DNA of 64,000 bases from an uncultured candidate division Zixibacteria bacterium (GCA_937925655.1 CALAMC010000098.1:37542-101541), one strand, 5' to 3'. Counted from the stretch's first letter, positions 16,068 through 24,522 are shown. Notes: a model not told the origin generated them from the letters alone. Program-made: numbers and translations.

Positions 16068-16874
16068 ATGGACCCCAAAAAATACACCGAGGCCAACCGC
16101 GAGGCATGGAATGAGGCGACGCATGTCCACCAGAAACACCGCGGTGGCAGTTTAAAGGAAAAATTCCGCGAAAAGGGCTTTTCCACTCTCGATGAGACTA
16201 TTACCGCCAAGTTGAAAGAAATCGGCCTGAAAGATAAACACGTCGCGCAAGTCTTCTGCAACAACGGCCGTGAATTATTATCCATAATCAACCTCGGCGC
16301 CGCTTCGGGAGTCGGATTCGATATCTCCGATGAAGCCATCAAGGAGGCGGACGAATTGAAAATCATATCGGGTCTCAAGGCGGAATTTGTCCGCACCGAT
16401 ATCTTTGACATCGACAAAATTTATTTTAATAAATTCGAATTGGTCTATATTTCTATCGGCGGACTCACCTGGGTGCAGGACCTTGACGCGGCTTTCGGCA
16501 AAATCATCGGACTTCTCAAACCCGGCGGACATCTGGTCATCTATGACCAGCACCCGTTCTATTTCATGCTGGCGCTCGACGATGAAGAAGGTTACGACCC
16601 GGCCCACCCGGACAAACCGGTATATTCATACTTTAAAACCGAACCATGGTCGTCGACTTCGGGCATTGATTATGTCGGCAAAACCAGGTACAAGGCCAAA
16701 GTCAATTACAGTTTCACCCACAAATTCGCCGACATCATCACAGCCCTCGCTCAAAAGGGAATTGTCATAAAAGAATTGTATGAGTACCCTCACGACCTTA
16801 CCGAAGCGCTGGATGATTTGGCCGAAAAGAAAATCATTCCATTGAGTTATTTATTGATCGGGCAAAAGAGTTAA
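16068..16874 (+). CDS. Class I SAM-dependent methyltransferase
   Basis: 268 aa. Opens with YTEANREAWNEATHVHQKH, a form common to small-molecule methyltransferases, then a Rossmann core with NLGAASGVGFDISDEAIKEA (SAM motif I and the acidic ribose-binding residue), FDIDKI for motif II, and GLLKPGGHLVIYDQHPF for motif III. C-terminal region of about 90 residues is likely substrate-binding. Methyl acceptor unknown. Ends convergently, overlapping the thioredoxin-like lipoprotein gene by 4 bp. Confidence 0.88.
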   Translation: MDPKKYTEANREAWNEATHVHQKHRGGSLKEKFREKGFSTLDETITAKLKEIGLKDKHVAQVFCNNGRELLSIINLGAASGVGFDISDEAIKEADELKIISGLKAEFVRTDIFDIDKIYFNKFELVYISIGGLTWVQDLDAAFGKIIGLLKPGGHLVIYDQHPFYFMLALDDEEGYDPAHPDKPVYSYFKTEPWSSTSGIDYVGKTRYKAKVNYSFTHKFADIITALAQKGIVIKELYEYPHDLTEALDDLAEKKIIPLSYLLIGQKS

Positions 16875-17416
16875 AACTTGCCCCAGACCGTGTCCATTTT
16901 TGATTCGGGTTTGCTTAAGTATGTCTCGAAATCGTACTTATTGATCTCACCGCTGGCGACATATTTCAATAACTGCTTGAATTGCAGAAGCGGAATGTAT
17001 CCCGTGCGAACACCCTGAATCTGGCCGGTTTTATCGAAGAAATAATGCGAGGGGTAGGCTTCCAGCTCGAACGCCTTTTTGAACTCGGCCACCGTCACGG
17101 TGTCGCCCAAAAAGAAAATTCGATCCAGGCTGTCCGGCACGACCGAAATGCAGGTAAAATTCCGGTTCATGTACTTGATTATTTCCGGGCGTTCGAAAAT
17201 ATCATATTTCATCCTGCGGCAATAGCTGCACCAGTCGGCGTTGAAAAACATGTATATCGGTTTGGTCCCGAATGGAAAATTGGGCAGGGCCTGACGGGCG
17301 TCCAGAAACGCCACCGTCGTTTTTATATCCTCCGGGGTTTTCTGTTTATCGCCGCATCCCGGAATCGCCCAGAACAAAAAGGCTGTTATCAAAATGGCGA
17401 AAACCGCTCTTTTCAT
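16871..17416 (-). CDS. Thioredoxin-like lipoprotein
   Basis: 181 aa from the Met that begins MKRAVFAILITAFLFWAIPG, giving a lipoprotein signal with lipid Cys21; upstream in-frame residues are not needed. Thioredoxin fold with the active site FFNADWCSYCRRMKYDIFE (Cys63, Cys66) and a later EAYPSHYFFDKTG loop containing the cis-Pro. Predicted to act in the periplasm as a thiol reductase or disulfide carrier. Last gene of the OsmC-DUF302-selenoprotein-FmdB run, 48 bp after FmdB, which fits a thiol/redox operon. Confidence 0.85.
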   Translation of the reverse strand: MKRAVFAILITAFLFWAIPGCGDKQKTPEDIKTTVAFLDARQALPNFPFGTKPIYMFFNADWCSYCRRMKYDIFERPEIIKYMNRNFTCISVVPDSLDRIFFLGDTVTVAEFKKAFELEAYPSHYFFDKTGQIQGVRTGYIPLLQFKQLLKYVASGEINKYDFETYLSKPESKMDTVWGKF

Positions 17417-17464
17417 ATTCTCTTTCCCGGCGGACCGACCGGCCCGCACCGCTTAACATGAGGC

Positions 17465-17662
17465 TCAACTGAAGCCGCTTTTGGGCTTGCAGGAGCTGCA
17501 TTTCGATTTGCCGGAAAAAGCCGACGACGCAAAAACGGAGAATTTCTTCTCCACTCTGTCCGACTTGCAGTCGGGACATTTTACCGGTGCACTCGCGGAA
17601 CTCACCAGCTCCTCGAAATCCCGCCCGCATTGGGCACATGTAAACTCATACAACGGCATCAT
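17465..17662 (-). CDS. FmdB-family zinc ribbon protein
   Basis: 65 aa from ATG 17662, which overlaps the stop of the upstream small gene as ATGA; GAGGTG is 5 nt before it. MPLYEFTCAQCGRDFEELV with a second pair KCPDCKSDRVEKKF is the classic FmdB zinc ribbon; a third Cys pair (KCSSCKPKSG) ends the protein. Name comes from a putative regulator of formamidase genes, but most members are uncharacterised small zinc proteins. A second Met follows directly (17659). Confidence 0.9.
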   Translation of the reverse strand: MMPLYEFTCAQCGRDFEELVSSASAPVKCPDCKSDRVEKKFSVFASSAFSGKSKCSSCKPKSGFS

Positions 17663-17850
17663 TTCTTCACCTCGGCCAGCACCAGAAGCACGCCGACCGC
17701 CATTCCCAGCACTATCGCCCGACCGGGCCGACATATAAGCGGTCAGGTCGCCCCCAATTGACCGTAAATCCAGCTTAAGCCCCACCCGGCCAGTCCTCCG
17801 AATATAAGCCCGGCCGAGATTTTCGTAAACAGTTTTTTATCCGGCTTCAT
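17659..17850 (-). CDS. Candidate membrane selenoprotein, DUF6132-like, with in-frame UGA at codon 36
   Basis: 63 aa if UGA is read as selenocysteine. The sequence begins MKPDKKLFTKISAGLIFGGL and continues AGWGLSWIYGQLGAT-U-PLICRPG, then RAIVLGMAVGVLLVLAEVKK. Two Gly-rich membrane helices (about 11-30 and 45-59) flank the loop. In DUF6132-like proteins, as I recall the family, the loop is T-C-P-L-T-x-N-P: here the Cys position is UGA (17743-17745) and P-L-I-C-R-P follows in the same frame. Reading stays open 27 codons to a TGA that overlaps the FmdB start as ATGA. The start overlaps the DUF302 end by 14 bp. If UGA were a stop, a 35-residue one-helix peptide would remain. SelD, itself with Sec, is in the same window. 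Confidence 0.72.
17713..17745 (-). promoter_or_regulatory. Bacterial SECIS-like hairpin directly after UGA codon 36
   Basis: UGA at 17745-17743, then a stem whose upper part is GCCC-GGUC-GGGC; the GGUC loop is at +19 to +22 (17724-17721). Below it a single bulged G (+14) and pairs U12-A28, C13-G27, G11-U29, U10-A30. In E. coli fdhF the SelB-binding apical GGUC also lies at +19 to +22 with a bulged base in the stem (positions counted from memory of that sequence). Confidence 0.7.
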
Positions 17851-18223
17851 CCATTATTCTCTTCATGACATCCTCGACCTCGACGGCCAGTTCGTCCAGC
17901 CCGGCGTCAGGGGAAAATTGCGAAATCATACTCGGACGAACCATCGTCATGACCGACCCGGCACCCTCGGATCGAACGACTATTTTGCAGGGCATCATCA
18001 TAGCCACGTCTATTTCCCGGCTCAATGCTTCATGCGCAAATCTGGCGTTGCACAGCTCGATTATTTTCAGCGGTTTCGAATCGAACCCTTTTTCTTCAAG
18101 CGTCTTCTGAACGTCATGCACCGCCAGCACCCGGAATCCGTTTTGAGGAATCGCCGCTTCCAGCCGCGACGTAATTTCTTCGAACGGCCGCTTCGATTCA
18201 ACCCTATAACTAATATCAAACAT
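17837..18223 (-). CDS. DUF302 domain protein
   Basis: 128 aa, whole-length DUF302: opening FDISYRVESKRPFEEITSRLE, central GFDSKPLKIIELCNARFAHEAL, and MMMPCKIVVRSEGAG with the conserved Cys in the P-C-K/R motif. Small cytosolic alpha/beta protein, often beside rhodanese, OsmC or thiol-related genes; biochemical role not known. GGAG lies before the ATG. Second gene of the redox operon, 4 bp after the OsmC-like gene. Confidence 0.9.
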   Translation of the reverse strand: MFDISYRVESKRPFEEITSRLEAAIPQNGFRVLAVHDVQKTLEEKGFDSKPLKIIELCNARFAHEALSREIDVAMMMPCKIVVRSEGAGSVMTMVRPSMISQFSPDAGLDELAVEVEDVMKRIMDEAG

Positions 18224-18227
18224 GAGA

Positions 18228-18650
18228 TCACGTCTCCTTTATTTCATACGCCGATACGATCTCCGCCGTTTTAAGTGATTGGCTGACCATGCAATATTTG
18301 TCCTTGGACAGGCTTATGGCTTTTTCGATCTTTTTGGCGTCGAGGTTTTTCCCGTGAAAAACGTATTTGATTTCGATCCGGTTGAACGGCTTGGGATACT
18401 CATCGGGGTGAAAGCCTCTGACCTCTATCTCGAAGGCGGTTACTTCCTGGCGCATTTTTTCAAGGATGCGGATTATATCTATCCCCGTGCAACCCGCGAC
18501 GGCATACATCACCAGCTCGGTCGGCTTGTAACCATTTTCATTTCCGCCCGCGGCTTTGGCACCATCGGTGGCGATGGCATGTCCGAAGGCCGATTTCCCC
18601 TCGAATCTCAAACCCCCTGTCCATCTGACTTTAGCTTCAACCATCGGCAT
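18228..18650 (-). CDS. OsmC/Ohr-family peroxiredoxin-like protein
   Basis: 140 aa from ATG 18650 (GGAG five nt upstream). OsmC fold with the two expected cysteines: Cys54 in YAVAGCTGIDIIRIL and Cys120 in DKYCMVSQSL. The opening VRWTGGLRFEGKSAFGHAIATDG is typical of YhfA/SACOL1771-type OsmC proteins. The family reduces organic hydroperoxides using the Cys pair. First gene of the operon with DUF302, the UGA-containing membrane protein, FmdB and a thioredoxin-like lipoprotein. Confidence 0.9.
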   Translation of the reverse strand: MPMVEAKVRWTGGLRFEGKSAFGHAIATDGAKAAGGNENGYKPTELVMYAVAGCTGIDIIRILEKMRQEVTAFEIEVRGFHPDEYPKPFNRIEIKYVFHGKNLDAKKIEKAISLSKDKYCMVSQSLKTAEIVSAYEIKET

Positions 18651-18750
18651 TATTCTCCATTTCCGTTTAGATACGATTTTTATCAAATCGATTCATAAAA
18701 TCTCAAACCAATATAAGATTTTCCGGTGCTTTATATGGAGAATAAAATGG

Positions 18751-20805
18751 CTATTTGCCGTCAAGCCGGGCACGCAGTTCTTCCACCGTCCGGGCCGGTG
18801 CCCCGCAGGCATTATTGCGGCAAACATAAGCCACCGTTGGCCCCGATGACGTTCGCCCCTCCAGCAAGGGTATATTTTCCAAGCCGTCGTCGGATATAAT
18901 TACTACCCGATTGGGATGATAAAATCGATTGATTTCGCGCTCCAGGGCCTCACGGTTTTCTTTTCCGACCACCACAATTTCCAGCTTTTCCGCAAATATC
19001 ATAAATAACGCCTGCGCCGCCGAAACCATGGCGTTGGGAATTTGCCCAATTTGCGGTACCAGTGCGGAGAGTGATTTTTCCGCCTGTTTTTGAAATGTTT
19101 TATCACCTGTGATACCCGCCAGCCGGATCAAACCCTGAATCAGTATCGACCCCGGAGCCGGGATGGCTCCGTCATGGACATCCGACGGCCGTATGAAATG
19201 ATCCTTTTGACCATCCGGAGCGAGGTAGAACCACCCGGTATCGTCGGCAAATTCCGTCACCGCCCGCCGCGCCAGGTCGCATGAAAATTCAATCCAATCA
19301 AAGTCATGGGTAATTTCATAAAGATCAATCAAGGCGGGAATAATATAAGCATAGTCTTCAAGAAATTCACCCTCGGATATTTTGCCCTTGCGATATGAAT
19401 GACGCAGACGCCCGTCATCATACAATTCTTTCCTGATAAACCGGGCCGCCCCGACAGCCGCCTTGTGATATTTCTCTTCACCCGTGATTTGATACCCCCG
19501 GCAAAAACCGGCTATGGCCAGACCGTTCCACGAAACCAGGATTTTATCATCGGTTCCGGGCCGGATACGTTCATTGCGTAAATGAAACAAAATATCGCGG
19601 CCCTCGGCGATTATTCTATCATATTGCTCCTGCCCTCCTTCGTAGCCTTGGCGAGCTTCCCGCGAGAAATGGTCTATATTGGGGATATTCGCCCCGTGCT
19701 CGAAATTACCGACGTCGGTGATATTGAAATATTTGCAGAACAACGCGGCCTTGTCTTTCAACGCCGCCTCTATTTCTTTTTTTGTCCAGACATAGTATTT
19801 ACCCTCCTGTCCCTCGCTGTCGGCGTCAAGCGAGGAATAAAAACCACCCGCTGTATCGATCATCTCCCGCAGCATAAAATCGAGCGTTTCTTTGGCAACG
19901 CGTCGATATAAATCATTATTGGTAACTTGAAACGCCTCGGCATAAGTCGCCGCCAGAATGGCATTGTCATAGAGCATTTTCTCGAAATGCGGCACCAGCC
20001 ACCGGGCATCAACCGAATACCGGTGAAATCCGCCGCCGATCTGATCATAGATGCCGCCATGAGCCATTTTTGTCAGCGAGCGATTAATCATCGTAAGAAT
20101 ATCTTCATTTCGGGTCGCCGCATAATATTTTACCAAAAACCCGAACTCCGCCCCGTGCGGGAATTTCGGCTGATTGCCGAAACCGCCGTTAACCGGGTCA
20201 AAACCGCCTTGTAAGCTTTTTGCGATTTCATCAATTAGCCCGTCATGCAGTCTGTCACCATTGCCTGCCGTTTGTCCATACTGGTGCAGAGCATCACTGA
20301 CCCGGTCGGCCATCTGCTCTACTCGCGCATACTCCGTTTTATAAACCTGAATAAGTTGCATAAGAACGTTTTTAAATCCCGGCCGACCATAACCGTCTTC
20401 GGGCGGAAAATAGGTCCCGGCAAAAAACGGTTTTAAGTCCGGTGTCAAAAAGACCGACATCGGCCAACCTCCGGAACCGGTCAGGGCCTGCGTGGCGGTC
20501 ATATAGATCCGGTCCAAATCGGGCCGCTGTTCCCGGTCAACTTTTATCGAAATGAAATGCTCGTTTAAAATGGCCGCCGTGGCTTCATCTTCAAATGATT
20601 CATGCTCCATCACATGACACCAGTGGCAGGCGGCATAACCGATCGATAAAAATATCGGCTTGTCCTCCCGCCGGGCTTTTTCCAGAGCCACCTCACCCCA
20701 GGGGTACCAGTTGACCGGGTTATGCGCGTGCTGGAGCAAATACGGCGAACTTTCGTCAATCAGGGCATTGGTATATTTCACGGTTTCATCGGTATGGTCA
20801 GTCAT
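18751..20805 (-). CDS. DUF255 thioredoxin-domain protein (YyaL/SPATA20-like)
   Basis: 684 aa, full length for the family. N-terminal DUF255 thioredoxin-like domain with SSPYLLQHAHNPVNWYPWG and SIGYAACHWCHVME (Cys60, Cys63), then a long alpha/alpha-barrel region related to N-acylglucosamine 2-epimerases (GGGFHRYSVDARWLVPHFEK, WNGLAIAGFCRGYQ). C-terminus has a further AYVCRNNACGAP Cys pair. Cytosolic, function unproven; perhaps a redox-linked sugar or cofactor enzyme. Separate from the OsmC operon by 100 bp. Confidence 0.93.
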   Translation of the reverse strand: MTDHTDETVKYTNALIDESSPYLLQHAHNPVNWYPWGEVALEKARREDKPIFLSIGYAACHWCHVMEHESFEDEATAAILNEHFISIKVDREQRPDLDRIYMTATQALTGSGGWPMSVFLTPDLKPFFAGTYFPPEDGYGRPGFKNVLMQLIQVYKTEYARVEQMADRVSDALHQYGQTAGNGDRLHDGLIDEIAKSLQGGFDPVNGGFGNQPKFPHGAEFGFLVKYYAATRNEDILTMINRSLTKMAHGGIYDQIGGGFHRYSVDARWLVPHFEKMLYDNAILAATYAEAFQVTNNDLYRRVAKETLDFMLREMIDTAGGFYSSLDADSEGQEGKYYVWTKKEIEAALKDKAALFCKYFNITDVGNFEHGANIPNIDHFSREARQGYEGGQEQYDRIIAEGRDILFHLRNERIRPGTDDKILVSWNGLAIAGFCRGYQITGEEKYHKAAVGAARFIRKELYDDGRLRHSYRKGKISEGEFLEDYAYIIPALIDLYEITHDFDWIEFSCDLARRAVTEFADDTGWFYLAPDGQKDHFIRPSDVHDGAIPAPGSILIQGLIRLAGITGDKTFQKQAEKSLSALVPQIGQIPNAMVSAAQALFMIFAEKLEIVVVGKENREALEREINRFYHPNRVVIISDDGLENIPLLEGRTSSGPTVAYVCRNNACGAPARTVEELRARLDGK

Positions 20806-20969
20806 CTCTTCGTAATCCTTTTATATCGCCGACTGCGGTTCGGTCTCTTTTGCTTTACACCTATAATGGCTGAAGGGCGGGACGGGTTCCGCATCGAATA
20901 CGGCGCCTGGGAATGTCACGGCGCACTGTCAAATATTCAATTAATAACCAAAAAAGATAATCTGAAGGC

Positions 20970-22535
20970 TCAACAGGCCCCTTTGGCCTTGAGCACCGCC
21001 GGTATGGTTTTGATGATAAGTTCGGCGTCTTTGGCCAGCGACCAGTTGTCGATATACTCCAAATCCTGGCGCATCCAGTCGTCAAAATCGACATTATTAC
21101 GGCCGTTAACCTGCCAGATACAGGTCAGCCCCGGTTTGACCGACAATTTGCGTCTTTGCCACGGCTGGTAGTTTTCAACTTCGGAGGGAAGCGGCGGGCG
21201 CGGCCCAACCAGCGACATATCGCCCCTGAAAACATTATAAAACTGGGGCAATTCATCGAGCGACAATTTGCGCAGTATCCTGCCGATTCTGGTGACACGG
21301 GGATCTTCTTTTATCTTGAAGACGGGACCGGACATTTCATTTAAATGCTTGAGCTCGTTTTTTAACCGGTCGGCGTCGGCCACCATCGTCCGTAGCTTGT
21401 ACATCTCAAACGGCCGGCCGTTTATGCCGGAGCGAATCTGCTTGAAGAATATCGGCCCTTTCGATTCCAGTCTGATAGCGAGCGCCGCCAACGCCATAAC
21501 CGGCGCCGAAATAATCATCCCCACCAGACCGCCCACCCGATCCATGACCTCTTTGGCAAAAAGGCGACCGCGGCAGGCCGGACTGCTTTGGTACAACAGC
21601 ACCGGGGTGCCGTTGAGCGACGACGTATAACAGCGTGAAATGGCTTGATTGTAAATACACGGAAGAATTATCAGGCGCGTCCCGGTGGCTTCGATACGCC
21701 GAAAAATCCCCTGACTTCTGACATGGTCTTCCGGCTCCGTAGCCATGATGACATAATCGACGTGGTCTTTAAGTATAATTTGCTCGATTTCATCGCCGCC
21801 GCCGATCAAGGGGATATCCCGGTAGCGCCATAAGCCCGCTTTATGAAAGTCGACAAAGCCGATGATGCGCGTATTCAAATCCGGATGCTTTAGTATAATG
21901 TCGGCCGCATTCATTCCCCGTTTTCCGGCCCCCACGATTATGGTCGTGCGTTCCGAAGCACTGGCCCGACGAAGATTCTGCGGCCGGATGAAAAACTTGT
22001 TGTACACCACCCAAAGTGAATAAAGCGCGCCCTGCAAAATAAAATTTACCGCCAGAAATTTCGCGACGAAGCTGCGATCGGCATAGATATCCAACAAAAA
22101 TAGAACGGCGCTGACCAGTAAAATAAAGATTATCTCCTTTTTAAGGAACGCTGGAATGTCGATACGCTGATATGAAAGCGGCTTTAATTCCGACGACGGC
22201 AGTCTCAACGCCAGGGCCAGACGAAGGGCGGCAAACAATGCCCCCAGCTCGACCCATGTCAAATCGTAATTGGCTTTATGACCGGCAAAACCCGCCGAAA
22301 ACACGGCCAAAAAAATCAGGGATAGTTTTATAATCCTGTATAGGGTATTCTCTATATGTAAACGCGTGATTTTCAAAGGCCCCTTTCCCATAGTCCTGTC
22401 CGTTTTTGACATGACTTGCGGTCCGATCCCGAAACGGCTTTGTATAGTAAAAACCAGGCCTGCCTCGGTCCCGGCACCCGCATAATGTCGTACTTCGACA
22501 CCTTCATAAAATTCTTTAAACCGCTCATAACGCAT
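20970..22535 (-). CDS. Polyprenyl-phosphate sugar phosphotransferase (exopolysaccharide initiation)
   Basis: 521 aa if started at 22535, where ATG overlaps the TGA of the upstream gene; a Met at 22412 would drop 41 atypical residues. N-terminal membrane helices, a CoA-binding-like Rossmann domain (TIIVGAGKRGMNAADIIL), then the bacterial sugar transferase domain: KEVMDRVGGLVGMIISAP, GPIFFKQIRSG, EMYKLRTMV, LRKLSLDELPQF, GDMSLVGPRPPLPSE and LTCIWQVNGRN. Transfers the first sugar-1-phosphate from a nucleotide sugar to undecaprenyl phosphate. This is the only initiating transferase seen, so it probably feeds locus B too. Confidence 0.92.
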   Translation of the reverse strand: MRYERFKEFYEGVEVRHYAGAGTEAGLVFTIQSRFGIGPQVMSKTDRTMGKGPLKITRLHIENTLYRIIKLSLIFLAVFSAGFAGHKANYDLTWVELGALFAALRLALALRLPSSELKPLSYQRIDIPAFLKKEIIFILLVSAVLFLLDIYADRSFVAKFLAVNFILQGALYSLWVVYNKFFIRPQNLRRASASERTTIIVGAGKRGMNAADIILKHPDLNTRIIGFVDFHKAGLWRYRDIPLIGGGDEIEQIILKDHVDYVIMATEPEDHVRSQGIFRRIEATGTRLIILPCIYNQAISRCYTSSLNGTPVLLYQSSPACRGRLFAKEVMDRVGGLVGMIISAPVMALAALAIRLESKGPIFFKQIRSGINGRPFEMYKLRTMVADADRLKNELKHLNEMSGPVFKIKEDPRVTRIGRILRKLSLDELPQFYNVFRGDMSLVGPRPPLPSEVENYQPWQRRKLSVKPGLTCIWQVNGRNNVDFDDWMRQDLEYIDNWSLAKDAELIIKTIPAVLKAKGAC

Positions 22536-23679
22536 TTCCCGGCCGCACCCGACGGCTCTTGGCCTTTAAAGTGATTCTTGCCCTGGCCGTTATCCCCCTT
22601 TGTTCGTCAGGCGGCGATATATCTTCGAAAGCCGCCATCAAACGACCGCTGAAATCATCGGCTTCGACCGGAACCATGATATAGTTTTCGAAATGCTCGA
22701 AGGCCGCAAGCGATAGCGAAAAGATGCCATGCCGGTAAAGGCGTTTCATGATTACGTCGGGATTTTCGGTTTTTATCAGAATATGTCCCGACGGCGTCAT
22801 GCGACAGGTCATGTTTTTAGACCGCAACCGGACCGTCAAATAGAGCATGTTCTCATGAATATTGGTGATGCGTTCGTCGATGCGATCCATGTCCGCCAGC
22901 ACCGCCGCGGCGGCGATATCGGCCAGAATATGCGGGCTGTGACCCAGATGATATCTTTCCAGAAATTTCAGATTATCCGGGTGCGACAGGATAAATCCAA
23001 ACGGCTGGGCATCCAGTCCATACACGCCGTCGAAGGCACGCACTATGAACAGGTTGTGATACTTGCGTACCAAAGACGTCAATGAGTACTGCCGCATCAT
23101 CAGCGCGCTCTCGTCGATTATAACCATGGCCCGTCCGGCGTTGTCCAGCAGATACCGCGCTTCGGATTCGTTCAATAGTACACCGCCGGGAAGCGACGGT
23201 TGCCCGATATACAACAATCGCGTGAAATCATTAATATGCGTGATCAGACTATCCACGTTGATATCGAACGGGGTCGGGCTGTTGATGCGCCGGATGCGCA
23301 CCCCGAACGAATCGGCGTGATGGCGAATCCGGCTCATGGTCGGCAGGGCTATCAGTATTTCCACGCCCGGCTCGAGATACGCCCGGCAAACCGCCTCCAG
23401 CGCCACGTCGGCTCCGGCGTACGTTTGTATGTAATTTTCCGGCAAACCGCAGAACTCCGATATGGATCGGTACAATTCATTTTCATCGTACACGAAAGAC
23501 AGAAAGTCGTCCCGTTCGAGGTTTTTCAAAGCTTCGAGAACCTTTTGAGTCGGCGGCCAGGTTGGACGGAAAACGGGCGCTGTCCTTGCAGGATCATTGG
23601 AGGATAAAACTCCCGTCCGGGCGGGTGTTTTGGCCGCACCACGGACGCCGTTTCGTCCGAATTCGGTCGGGATCGTCAT
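22525..23679 (-). CDS. Degenerate HisC-like aminotransferase-fold protein lacking the PLP lysine
   Basis: 384 aa. Overall arrangement matches class I/II aminotransferases of the HisC type: TYAGADVALEAVCRAYLEPG for the helix above PLP, GQPSLPGGVLLNES replacing NPNNPTG, MVIIDESALMM for the D-E-A-Y motif. The Schiff-base motif R-T-F-S-K-x-x-G-L reads RAFDGVYGLDAQPFGF: Asp217-Gly218 stand where Ser-Lys are expected, and the following R-x-G-Y is also altered. An internal lysine that could replace it is not obvious. Probably a non-catalytic relative with a binding or regulatory role in the polysaccharide operon. ATGA overlap with the PHP gene upstream. Confidence 0.8.
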   Translation of the reverse strand: MTIPTEFGRNGVRGAAKTPARTGVLSSNDPARTAPVFRPTWPPTQKVLEALKNLERDDFLSFVYDENELYRSISEFCGLPENYIQTYAGADVALEAVCRAYLEPGVEILIALPTMSRIRHHADSFGVRIRRINSPTPFDINVDSLITHINDFTRLLYIGQPSLPGGVLLNESEARYLLDNAGRAMVIIDESALMMRQYSLTSLVRKYHNLFIVRAFDGVYGLDAQPFGFILSHPDNLKFLERYHLGHSPHILADIAAAAVLADMDRIDERITNIHENMLYLTVRLRSKNMTCRMTPSGHILIKTENPDVIMKRLYRHGIFSLSLAAFEHFENYIMVPVEADDFSGRLMAAFEDISPPDEQRGITARARITLKAKSRRVRPGNAL

Positions 23680-24458
23680 GATTGCTCCTCGTCCCTTTTG
23701 TTCGACCGCTGATACCGATTTCGAATCGACTCCACCATCGGGCCAAAAGTCGCACCGGCGATTTTCTTCAACAGGCTTTCTTTACCTTTTTGGTGAGCCG
23801 TGCGCATCGCCGTCATATCTTGCTCGGCGCTGTAAGCTTCATAACGAAGCAGTCGCGGGGATTTTAAAAGCGCCTTTTTAATATCATCAGGATCGGTCGA
23901 ACTGAATTCTTCCAGTTCGATATAGGCTTTACCGATATCTTCTATGCGATGCGCATCGCTGCCGGACGTGACGGCTATTTCGGGGTGCACCGCCAGAAAC
24001 CGGCCGGTGTCGATAATATCGTCCGGTTCGGCCCCATACGTAAACGCTTCGACCAGGTCAATGCCGGCGAGCATTTTTTCCAATTCCTGACCGTCATATA
24101 TTTTTTCATGAAAGCGATGGCTTAGAAATCCGGTGCCGCGATGAAACGGATGCGGCATCATGACCAGCCCACCCTGGGCGTGAATTTCGTCGATAATGTC
24201 GAATACGTCCCGGCTGACTATTTCGCCGTGCAAAAACAAGCCTATAACATGCGTCCCCTGCTCGGAGGTGATTTCCATGCCGGGAATAATGGTGATTTTC
24301 GATGTTATATTACGGGCTAAGCCGCAGGCCGACATGGTGTCGTGGTCGGTGATGGCGATTGCATCCAGAGCGGCCGTTTCGGCGGCCCTGATGATTTCAG
24401 TCACGTCGCTTTGGCTGTCGAACGAATGACCGGTGTGAATATGAAGATCCAGTTTCAT
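23676..24458 (-). CDS. PHP-domain phosphoesterase (TrpH/YciV-like)
   Basis: 260 aa from the Met that gives MKLDLHIHTGHSFDSQ; ATG 24473 five codons earlier is an alternative. Metal-binding motifs of PHP proteins: HIH (6-8), AITDHDTMS, PGMEITSEQG with the bridging Glu, MPHPFHRGTG, and TSGSDAHRIEDIG. Predicted metal-dependent phosphoesterase, cytosolic. PHP proteins of this subclass act on nucleotide phosphates; in capsule operons other PHP proteins are tyrosine phosphatases, so either is possible. First gene of a three-gene operon with the degenerate aminotransferase and the initiating sugar transferase. Confidence 0.88.
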   Translation of the reverse strand: MKLDLHIHTGHSFDSQSDVTEIIRAAETAALDAIAITDHDTMSACGLARNITSKITIIPGMEITSEQGTHVIGLFLHGEIVSRDVFDIIDEIHAQGGLVMMPHPFHRGTGFLSHRFHEKIYDGQELEKMLAGIDLVEAFTYGAEPDDIIDTGRFLAVHPEIAVTSGSDAHRIEDIGKAYIELEEFSSTDPDDIKKALLKSPRLLRYEAYSAEQDMTAMRTAHQKGKESLLKKIAGATFGPMVESIRNRYQRSNKRDEEQS

Positions 24459-24494
24459 TAAATTGCCATCCATAGCCTTTTTGATTCATTCTAT

Positions 24495-24510
24495 GGCAAG
24501 ACTGATGCCC
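24495..24510 (-). promoter_or_regulatory. Sigma-54-like -24/-12 element before the PHP operon
   Basis: Reads GGGCATCAGTCTTGCC on the minus strand: GG and GC are 12 bp apart, with GGCA and TTGC in the right phase of TGGCACG-N4-TTGC. Lies about 37-50 bp before the PHP start. Confidence 0.45.
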
Positions 24511-24522
24511 GAAACGGTCTTT

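Noticed and set aside
17659..17850. Reading the UGA at 17743 as a true stop (35-aa peptide) or as a pseudogene mutation
   Set aside because: The frame continues for 27 sensible codons with a second membrane helix, ends in a start-stop overlap with FmdB, and a GGUC hairpin is at the right offset. Kept as a candidate, not as proof.
20722..21171. Plus-strand ORF spanning the gap between the DUF255 and sugar transferase genes
   Set aside because: Mostly antisense to both genes and without a Shine-Dalgarno or recognisable domain.
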